A stretch of DNA of 64,000 nucleotides from positions 360,687 through 424,686 of the forward strand of contig NZ_KK366007.1 of NCBI RefSeq assembly GCF_000686725.1. Direction: 5' to 3'. The stretch is from Clostridium akagii DSM 12554. Its GTDB lineage: Bacteria > Bacillota > Clostridia > Clostridiales > Clostridiaceae. Below are positions 57,176-64,000 of the stretch, piece by piece; position 1 is the stretch's first letter, and each line of letters opens with the position of its first letter. A program made the translations under genes and the position numbers. The notes beneath the pieces are model-generated. The model was given only the letters and a program-made list of their open reading frames with translations, was not told the DNA's origin and did not search any database.

Positions 57176-58480
57176 ATGAAAAGATTAGCAAAATACTTAT
57201 ATGTTATTTCATTAGATGGCTTGTCCACGTTAGACTTTGAATACATTAGTAATTTACCAAACTTCAAAGAACTTTTAACTTCAGCATCTTTCTGCAAAAA
57301 TGTGTATAGCGTATATCCTACATTAACGTATCCAGCACATGTAAGTATTGTGACAGGAAAATATCCTAAAAATCATGGCGTAATAAATAACACTTTATTA
57401 CAGGTTAACAGGAGTAATCCTGATTGGTATTGGCATAGGAAAAGCATAAAAGGGGATACCTTTTACGATTTGGCAATACAAAATGGCATGAAGGTAGGGT
57501 CACTATTTTGGCCAGTAACAGCAAAGTCAAAGATACAGTATAACATGCCGGAAATTCTTGCTAATAGACCTTGGCAAAATCAAATATTGGTTTCATTAAT
57601 AAATGGAAGTCCTATATTCCAATACAAGTTAAATAAAAAATTTGGACATTTGAGAGATGGAATAAAACAACCGAACCTGGATGATTTTACACATCAATCA
57701 TTATTACATACTATAAAAAATAAAAGATTAGATTTGACTTTAGTTCATTACACAGATTTGGATAGCATAAGGCATGAATTTGGGTTTTATTCTGAAGAGG
57801 CAAAACTTGCATTAAAAAGGCATGATAAAAGAATAGGGCAAATAATGCAGGCGCTTAAAGAAAAAGGAATATATGAAGAAAGTACTATTATTATTTTAGG
57901 GGATCACAGTAGCATTGATGAAAATAAAGTTATTAATCTGAATGTAGTTTTAAAACAAAAGGGATATATTCAAGTAGATTCAAAGGGAAAAATATTAAAA
58001 TATACAGCTATAACAAAAAATTGTGATGGATCAGCCTATGTATATGTGAAGAACAATGATCCTAAAATATTAAATGAAATCACTGAGATAATTAAAGAAT
58101 TTAATGATAAGTATGGATGTATAGATGAAATATACTCTAGAGAAAAAGCTGAGGAATTTGGAGCAGATCCCAATTGCTCGCTCATGCTTGAGGCAACAAA
58201 TTCATATTATTTTCAGGATGAAATAGATGGAGAACCCATAAAAGATATAAGCATTGAAAACACAAAGCAATCATCACATTATACATTATCTACTCATGGG
58301 TATTCACCCTTTAAAAAAGATTACACAACTGTGTTTATTGCAGTAGGAAAGGGAATAAAAAAAGGTGTTGTAATAGAAAAAATGTGTCTTATAGATGAAG
58401 GGCCTACTTTTGCGAAACTTTTAGGAGTGGAACTTAAAAGTAGCGATGGAAAAATTTTAGAAGAGTTATTAGAGGAGTGA
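57176..58480 (+). CDS. Alkaline-phosphatase superfamily phosphodiesterase (NPP type)
   Basis: A 434-residue metal-dependent hydrolase. Metal and nucleophile elements are VISLDGLSTLDF (first Asp), YPTLTYPAHVSIVTGKYPKNHG (Thr nucleophile), HYTDLDSIRHEFG, ILGDHSS and STHGYSP (last His). The pattern is that of nucleotide pyrophosphatase/phosphodiesterases. No signal peptide is seen, so it may act in the cytoplasm. It overlaps the following transporter gene region, suggesting that the two handle the same phosphorylated compound; this is inference. Confidence 0.85.
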   Translation: MKRLAKYLYVISLDGLSTLDFEYISNLPNFKELLTSASFCKNVYSVYPTLTYPAHVSIVTGKYPKNHGVINNTLLQVNRSNPDWYWHRKSIKGDTFYDLAIQNGMKVGSLFWPVTAKSKIQYNMPEILANRPWQNQILVSLINGSPIFQYKLNKKFGHLRDGIKQPNLDDFTHQSLLHTIKNKRLDLTLVHYTDLDSIRHEFGFYSEEAKLALKRHDKRIGQIMQALKEKGIYEESTIIILGDHSSIDENKVINLNVVLKQKGYIQVDSKGKILKYTAITKNCDGSAYVYVKNNDPKILNEITEIIKEFNDKYGCIDEIYSREKAEEFGADPNCSLMLEATNSYYFQDEIDGEPIKDISIENTKQSSHYTLSTHGYSPFKKDYTTVFIAVGKGIKKGVVIEKMCLIDEGPTFAKLLGVELKSSDGKILEELLEE

Positions 58481-58485
58481 ATTTG

Positions 58486-59778
58486 ATGAGCAAATATAAT
58501 AAAATAGAAAAAAGTTGGATACTATATGATTGCACTATTTCCACATATAGCATGATAATTATAACTGCCATACTCCCAATCTATTTTAGAATGGTATTTA
58601 CAAATGCCGGTGGGTCTACCGTTATGTCAACTTCTTACTGGGGATATATAAATTCTATAAGTCGTTTAATTATAGCAATAGCTGCACCTATTCTTGGAAC
58701 CATTGCGGATTATAAGGGATATAAAATGAAGTTTTTTAGAGTATTTTGTATTTTGGGAATAGTATTCACAGCAATGATGGGAGTTGTTCCAGATTCCTCG
58801 TGGATTTTATTAATGGTTATTTTTGTTGTAAGCACTATAGGTAATTCTGGAAGCAATATATTTTATGATGCTTTTATAGTAGATGTCACTCCAAAACCTA
58901 AGATGGATATGTTATCTTCTATTGGATTTGCAGCAGGGTATCTAGGAAATATATTGGCTTTTGCAATATGTATGAGTATAGTCATATTAGCTCAGATGAA
59001 AATAATTCCTATATCTATAGGAGTTGCTTGTAAGATAGATTTTGTAATTACTGCAGTATGGTGTACAATATTTTCTTTGCCAATTATGAAAAATGTAAAG
59101 CAGGTTTACGGAATTGAAAGAGAACCAAACATAGTAAGGAATAGTTTTAAAAGATTAGGATCAACATTTAAACACATAAAAAGTCATAAAAATATAGTTA
59201 CTTTCTTAATAGCTTATTTCTTTTTTATAGATGGAGTAAATACCATTATAACTATGGCCACTTCCTTTGGTGCAGATCTTGGAATAACTTCTACAACGCT
59301 ACTTATCGTATTATTGGCAACTCAGTTTGTTGCTTTTCCTAGTGCAATAATATTTGGTAAGCTTTCACAAAAATTCAGGGGTAAGAAAATGCTATATGTG
59401 GGTATAATAATATATTCAATTATATGTATATATGCTAATTTTATTCATAATACCCTTGGATTTTGGATACTCGCAATGCTAGTAGGAACATCACAGGGTG
59501 GAATTCAAGCATTAAGTAGATCGTATTTTGGAAAACTTATACCAAGGGAGAAAAGTAATGAATTTTTCGGATTCTATAATATATTCGGAAGGTTTGCAGC
59601 AATACTAGGACCTTTTATGGTGGCAGTAGCAACTCAAGTTACAGGTAAGTCAAGTAATGGTATATTTAGTATTTTAATTTTATTTATTATTGGTGGAATA
59701 GTATTAACAAGAGTTTCAAGCAATGAAAGTTACAGTAGCGAGGAAGAACTGAATTTAGATATGTCCGAAAATGTATAA
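58486..59778 (+). CDS. MFS transporter (UMF1/glycoside-pentoside-like)
   Basis: A 430-residue transporter with about 12 helices. It has WILYDCTISTYSMIIITAILPIYF, the UMF1-type N-terminal helix, and GTSQGGIQALSRSYFGKLIP, strongly conserved in that family. Substrates of bacterial members are mostly unknown. The ATG at 58486 has GAGGAG eight bases upstream; GTG at 58477 overlaps the end of the phosphodiesterase gene. Transcribed together with it. Confidence 0.82.
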   Translation: MSKYNKIEKSWILYDCTISTYSMIIITAILPIYFRMVFTNAGGSTVMSTSYWGYINSISRLIIAIAAPILGTIADYKGYKMKFFRVFCILGIVFTAMMGVVPDSSWILLMVIFVVSTIGNSGSNIFYDAFIVDVTPKPKMDMLSSIGFAAGYLGNILAFAICMSIVILAQMKIIPISIGVACKIDFVITAVWCTIFSLPIMKNVKQVYGIEREPNIVRNSFKRLGSTFKHIKSHKNIVTFLIAYFFFIDGVNTIITMATSFGADLGITSTTLLIVLLATQFVAFPSAIIFGKLSQKFRGKKMLYVGIIIYSIICIYANFIHNTLGFWILAMLVGTSQGGIQALSRSYFGKLIPREKSNEFFGFYNIFGRFAAILGPFMVAVATQVTGKSSNGIFSILILFIIGGIVLTRVSSNESYSSEEELNLDMSENV

Positions 59779-59815
59779 GGCATATTGAAAAAATAATAGG
59801 ATTGGTAGTTGAAAG

Positions 59816-59866
59816 AAAAACAGCTTATATAATCTTTAATTAAAGATTATATAAGCTGTTTTTTTG
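59816..59866. terminator. Bidirectional terminator between the MFS gene and fba
   Basis: A perfect 19-bp palindrome (59821-59839 with 59840-59858) flanked by five A on the left and seven T on the right. It serves both converging genes. Confidence 0.9.
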
Positions 59867-59873
59867 CTAAATA

Positions 59874-60737
59874 TTAAGCTTTGTTTACTGAACCAAAAAG
59901 CTCTATTTTTTCTTTAACTGTAGCTTTGATTGCTTCAAAACCAGGAGCTAATAGTTTACGTGGGTCAAAACCTTTTCCTTGTAGATCTTTTCCATCTTCA
60001 ATATATTTACGAGTAGCTGCTGCGAAAGATAATTGACATTCAGTGTTAACATTGATTTTAGCAACTCCAAGTGAGATAGCTTTTTTTATCATATCTGAAG
60101 GAATGCCTGTACCACCATGTAAAACTAATGGCATACTTCCTACTGTTTTTTCTATTTCAGCTAAAACATCAAATTTTAAACCAGTCCAGTTTGCTGGGTA
60201 TACGCCATGAATATTACCAATACCAGCAGCTAACATATCAACGCCTAGATCAGCTATTCTTTTGCATTCAGCTGGATCAGCAACTTCGCCGCCACCGATA
60301 ACTCCATCTTCTTCGCCACCGATTGCTCCAACTTCTGCTTCTACAGAAATTCCTTTTGCAGCAGCAACTTTTATAACTTCTTTTGTTTTTTCAATATTTT
60401 CATCTATAGCATAGTGAGAACCATCAAACATAATTGAAGAAAATCCAGCTTCAATTGCATCAAAAGAACCTTCATAGCCGCCGTGGTCTAAATGCAAGGC
60501 AACAGGAACAGTGATTTTCAAGCCTTTAAGTAAGCCATTAACCATTCCTACAACAGCTACATAACTGCCCATATATTTTCCAGCGCCTTCAGAAACTCCT
60601 AAAATTACTGGGGAATTGTTTTCTTGTGCGGTTAATAATACAGCTTTTGTCCATTCTAAATTGTTGATGTTAAATTGACCAACAGCATATTTTCCTTCTT
60701 TAGCTTTGATTATCATTTCTTTTGTTGAAACTAACAT
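59874..60737 (-). CDS. fba: Class II fructose-1,6-bisphosphate aldolase
   Basis: A 287-residue zinc enzyme cleaving fructose-1,6-bisphosphate in glycolysis. ALHLDHGG holds catalytic D84 and the zinc ligand H85; SIMFDGSHYAIDENI, GIGNIHGVYP and LVLHGGTGIP complete the metal and phosphate sites. Tagatose-bisphosphate aldolase is the close alternative, but sequence and lack of sugar-specific neighbours favour Fba. GGAGG lies before the ATG. A 119-bp gap separates it from the upstream diguanylate cyclase gene on the same strand. Confidence 0.9.
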   Translation of the reverse strand: MLVSTKEMIIKAKEGKYAVGQFNINNLEWTKAVLLTAQENNSPVILGVSEGAGKYMGSYVAVVGMVNGLLKGLKITVPVALHLDHGGYEGSFDAIEAGFSSIMFDGSHYAIDENIEKTKEVIKVAAAKGISVEAEVGAIGGEEDGVIGGGEVADPAECKRIADLGVDMLAAGIGNIHGVYPANWTGLKFDVLAEIEKTVGSMPLVLHGGTGIPSDMIKKAISLGVAKINVNTECQLSFAAATRKYIEDGKDLQGKGFDPRKLLAPGFEAIKATVKEKIELFGSVNKA

Positions 60738-60856
60738 AACTAACCTCCATAAATATATTATTTATATTTTTTCATAAGAAAATAGTGTATCATAAATACT
60801 TCTCTTCCTAACCTAATTATAATCCAAAAATTCTAAAAATGGAACAAATTTTTATT

Positions 60857-63028
60857 CTAGCCTTTAATAACAATGTCCTTTGTTCTATTGTTTTTCTCAC
60901 AATAAAGTGCATCATCAGTTTTTTTAATGAATTCATTTATTGTATTATTACTATTTGGTATAATTGAAGCAACACCAATAGACAGGGTAACTATATTTGA
61001 AAGCTCTGAAAATTCGTGCGGAATACTTAAATTGTTTATTTCTGTTTTTATAATTTTTCCAAAATAGAGTGCTTCTTGAAGAAGGGTATTCGGAAGTACG
61101 ATTATAAATTCATCGCCACCATACCTTGCTATAAAATATTTATCTTTTGTCAAATTGTGAAGAAAGCTAGCTACTTTTAATATACAATTATCCCCAGCTA
61201 CATGCCCATAATTATCGTTATATTCTTTGAAATAGTCAATGTCCAATAAAATTAAGGATATACTGGTTTTTTCAGTAAGGCTTTTATTCCACACATCATT
61301 TAGGTATGTATCAAATTTTCCTCTATTATAAATTTTAGTCATACTATCATGTTGTGATAAAAAGAGCAGTTCCTTGTTCAAATTTTCTAATTCCCTAGAT
61401 TTTAATGCATTGTTTATTGCAATAGCTGCATATGAAGAAAGTGACTTAACCATCTCTATTTGATAGGAGTTAAAAACATCTTTTTTTGAACTTTGTATTG
61501 TAAGTACTCCTATAACTTTTGTGTTGATTAAAAGAGGCAAAAAAACAAGGGAATTTATTTCATAGTGATTTTGAATTGATATTTCTTCATAGGTAATGTC
61601 ATCTATATACTTTGAATATTCTTTACTTATATCATTAATTATAATAATTTCCGATGTTTCTATACATTTAGTTGCAAAACTATGCTTGTTATCCATTGAT
61701 GTATTTGATTTCTTTATTTTTTTATTATTTTCAATTGCATCAAGATAATTTATAACAGACCTTTTTTCATCATATAGGCCTATAGCGAAATATGTTAAAT
61801 CCATAAAGCTTTTAATACTTGAGTCAAGTATATCAATTATAGAATTAAGATTGGTGGTAGCAGTGATTTTTTGACCTAGTTTGCTTATAATAGATATTTT
61901 TTCAACCACAGTCTGTAAATCTTCAGATTGTTTTTTTAAATTTTCATTTTTCACAGTCATTTCTTTTTCTATTTTTTGCATTCTATTTCTAATATTTAAA
62001 TTTTTGACCATTTGATTATTAAAGGAACCAAGAAGCTTATTGTAATAATTATAATGAATTTTATAATACTCAAAAGCTTTGTTTTTATTATTTAGTTTTT
62101 CATAAAAAACACCTAAAAGACCGGATATTTTGGAGATCTTATTAAGCTCATTGTTTTTCATAGATAAATCAAAAGCATGAGTTAATGCATTTAGAGCATT
62201 GTCAAAATGTTGTCGTGATTCCAAAAATTCATAGTAGTTTAAAAATGCATCTATTTCGTAAAATGACGTAGCCTGTTTTTTATTCATATTTATAGTTATC
62301 TCAAAATATTTCTCGGCATTGGTAAAATCTTCTTGTTTCCAATATGCCAGGGCCATAAGTTTATAAGCATCAGATTCTGCCAAAGTATAATTATAATATC
62401 GTAGGTATTTCAAAGCACTATGTGCTAGAGAAGTAGCCTTCTCGTAGTAATTTAGAAGATAATATACTTCACCTAAACTAAGGATAGTTATTCCCTTTGA
62501 TAACTGAAAATTTTGTTCTTTGTCAATATCGTAAGCAGAATTGCAATATGCTAAAGCCTCTTTATAGTCCTTTAATAATTTATAATTTTCAGCTGTATTG
62601 TTCAGGGTAATGACTTTTGCTTCTTTTGAAGTGAATTTAGCATTATATTTTTTTCCAGAATCTATCTGGTTAGCTACAATCTCTGATTTGTTATAGAAGT
62701 TCATACTTCTTTCGTAATCACCTAAATCACCAAAAATAATTCCAAGGCAATTATACGTACTCCATTGGAGGTCATAAAGACTTTCCTTAATAAAAAAATC
62801 AAGAGAGTCTAGCAGTAAAACTATAGCATCTTCATATTTCCCAAGATTCCTGTAGGAATCAGCTATTCTAAAATTTGCAACAGCAATTCCTAGATTATAA
62901 CCAACTTCTTTGCTCAAAGTTATGGCTTTTTTAGCAAGTGCTATAGTTTTTTCTGGATTGCTAAGTCTAACTATATCTGTTTTCTCAAGAAGTTCATCAA
63001 TTAATTTTATTTTAGTATTATCTTTCAT
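60857..63028 (-). CDS. TPR-GAF-GGDEF diguanylate cyclase
   Basis: A 723-residue cytoplasmic signalling protein. Residues about 1-360 are TPR repeats (for example YEDAIVLLLDSLDFF, SMNFYNKSEIVANQ, ALAYCNSAYDIDK). A coiled linker (365-395) leads to a GAF domain (about 400-545), then a GGDEF domain (about 565-723) with intact active site ARYGGDEFIIVLP. No RxxD inhibitory site precedes it, so feedback inhibition by cyclic di-GMP may be absent. The ATG at 63028 has AAGGAG in front; 28 further upstream codons are open without a site. Confidence 0.88.
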   Translation of the reverse strand: MKDNTKIKLIDELLEKTDIVRLSNPEKTIALAKKAITLSKEVGYNLGIAVANFRIADSYRNLGKYEDAIVLLLDSLDFFIKESLYDLQWSTYNCLGIIFGDLGDYERSMNFYNKSEIVANQIDSGKKYNAKFTSKEAKVITLNNTAENYKLLKDYKEALAYCNSAYDIDKEQNFQLSKGITILSLGEVYYLLNYYEKATSLAHSALKYLRYYNYTLAESDAYKLMALAYWKQEDFTNAEKYFEITINMNKKQATSFYEIDAFLNYYEFLESRQHFDNALNALTHAFDLSMKNNELNKISKISGLLGVFYEKLNNKNKAFEYYKIHYNYYNKLLGSFNNQMVKNLNIRNRMQKIEKEMTVKNENLKKQSEDLQTVVEKISIISKLGQKITATTNLNSIIDILDSSIKSFMDLTYFAIGLYDEKRSVINYLDAIENNKKIKKSNTSMDNKHSFATKCIETSEIIIINDISKEYSKYIDDITYEEISIQNHYEINSLVFLPLLINTKVIGVLTIQSSKKDVFNSYQIEMVKSLSSYAAIAINNALKSRELENLNKELLFLSQHDSMTKIYNRGKFDTYLNDVWNKSLTEKTSISLILLDIDYFKEYNDNYGHVAGDNCILKVASFLHNLTKDKYFIARYGGDEFIIVLPNTLLQEALYFGKIIKTEINNLSIPHEFSELSNIVTLSIGVASIIPNSNNTINEFIKKTDDALYCEKNNRTKDIVIKG

Positions 63029-63200
63029 ACAATAATCTCCTTGTTCATTAGTAAATTTGTGGAAAAATGTATTCTTAGATTTACTATAACATAAATTTAC
63101 TTGCTGAACCATATTTTATAATTTTAAAAATTAAAAAAATAGCATATGTTTATAAATATGTAAATATAAGTTGAAACATAGACAGACAAAGTTTAAAAGA

Positions 63201-64000
63201 TTAATGGATGACATATGTTTTTATATGATCCATAAACACATTAGGGGTTACGATTTTAACATTAGGGTTTTTCTGTAATTCTGTAGCAACAGTATTTATA
63301 TTACTCATGTTTTTACTCCAAGCATGAACATAAACAAGGGTATAGCTATTAGGATTATGGGTATCAGTGTATCCTTTTTTAGTACGTTCATTTATTCTAT
63401 TTATTAAGTCACTTTCATTTTCTATTCCTGACCATAACAAATCTCTACATGACACAATTGGTTTATCATTAGACCATTTAATTTCACCATGATAGTTATC
63501 CTGTCTGTGGTAGTCCAGATAAAATAAGCCTTTTATATTAGATTTGGAAGTGTATTTGCCCCAGAGTTTATCATTATTTAGTGAAGCATCATCAATAATT
63601 GCAACGTAATCCTCATGGGTTTCTTTAGCATAGATATTTAGGTCATCAGTAAATGTATCCAATTTATTTTTGGGGAATTTACTTGGATACATATAGCCAT
63701 TGCCAGAGGGCGAAATTACAAAATAATCATGTTTTGCATTTTCATAATACAGTTTAAACACTGTTGGAGCTAAATAATATAGTGATGGACTTATTGACCA
63801 ACCCATTTTTAAATTACCTCTAAAGGGAGAACCATACCAATTAGAAGAACCATAATTAGTTCCAAGATTCCACTGCTGATTATCTCCGTCAGACATCAGG
63901 AAGGTAACATAATGTTTGTTTTTTTCAATAGTAGTATTTATATCTTTTTTTTGATTAATTGAGTAAGTGGGAAAGGCACTTAATACAGATAAATTATAGG
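63201..64000 (-). CDS. GxGYxYP-domain protein, C-terminal part (runs off the window)
   Basis: The frame is open from its stop at 63201 to the window end (266 codons), so the true start is outside. The visible part has HYVTFLMSDGDNQQWNLG, PSLYYLAPTVFKLYYENA and the family hallmark SPSGNGYMYPSKFP (GxGYxYP). Such proteins are exported, putative glycoside-hydrolase-like proteins of unknown function, often near carbohydrate or cell-wall genes. An ATG at 63896 lies inside the conserved block and is not the start. Confidence 0.8.
   Translation of the reverse strand, partial: YNLSVLSAFPTYSINQKKDINTTIEKNKHYVTFLMSDGDNQQWNLGTNYGSSNWYGSPFRGNLKMGWSISPSLYYLAPTVFKLYYENAKHDYFVISPSGNGYMYPSKFPKNKLDTFTDDLNIYAKETHEDYVAIIDDASLNNDKLWGKYTSKSNIKGLFYLDYHRQDNYHGEIKWSNDKPIVSCRDLLWSGIENESDLINRINERTKKGYTDTHNPNSYTLVYVHAWSKNMSNINTVATELQKNPNVKIVTPNVFMDHIKTYVIH

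Overview
The window looks like a chromosomal segment of a low-G+C, anaerobic, spore-forming Firmicute, most likely Clostridium sensu stricto. Signs are the strongly AT-rich DNA, purine-rich GGAGG/GGTGA ribosome binding sites, sigma-A promoters with 17-bp spacers, T-box-poor riboregulated operons (RAT, ANTAR, preQ1), a 2-enoate-reductase-like enzyme, a large cellulase and a minimal ethanolamine locus. I saw no rRNA, tRNA, CRISPR array, insertion sequence or phage gene. Nearly all of it is ordinary coding sequence; one gene is clearly broken and two run off the window edges.

Layout. 1-1.9 kb: a partial PucR/CdaR-like regulator (-) divergent from an iron-sulfur flavoprotein (+). 1.96-8.1 kb: a beta-glucoside operon (promoter, cre box, RAT/terminator, licT, second RAT/terminator, PTS EIIBCA, two GH1 6-phospho-beta-glucosidases). 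8.1-10.6 kb: TetR and a divergent DHA2 drug exporter sharing overlapping promoters. 10.6-12.7 kb: a 32-residue lysine-rich small protein, a cre-controlled cupin, a CBS-domain protein and a second TetR. 12.9-17.2 kb: enoate reductase and a secreted GH9-CBM3c cellulase. 17.4-18.6 kb: preQ1-I riboswitch and queD-queE. 18.8-19.5 kb: polysaccharide deacetylase pseudogene. 19.6-21.9 kb: two DEAD-box helicases.

22.1-29.4 kb: ethanolamine locus eutV-eutW, an ANTAR-type dual-hairpin terminator leader, eutA-permease-eutB-eutC, with no microcompartment genes here. 29.5-36.3 kb: a WsfD-like membrane glycosyltransferase and a secreted protein, each behind the same promoter with three GTTTA boxes at 11-bp period, followed by an ABC exporter and an OmpR-type two-component system. 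36.3-38.1 kb: paired YdcZ-type transporters and a Crp/Fnr regulator.

38.1-49.4 kb: a histidine-utilisation region. A SARP/BTAD-AAA-TPR regulator lies upstream of hutU-hutI-hutH (-); divergently run an M20 amidohydrolase, a HutF-like deiminase and hutD (+). Both structural promoters carry two heptamers 11 bp apart, the second exactly 8 bp before a TATAAT -10 box. That is the known layout of SARP binding sites and is the strongest candidate here for an undescribed regulatory system.

49.5-64 kb: a Cys/Met PLP enzyme, a Gfo/Idh/MocA oxidoreductase, LysR with a divergent DHA2 exporter, a CheW plus soluble chemoreceptor pair, mscL, a phosphodiesterase/MFS pair, class II fructose-bisphosphate aldolase, a TPR-GAF-GGDEF diguanylate cyclase and a partial GxGYxYP protein. 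All function calls come from reading motifs and gene context; no database search was run.
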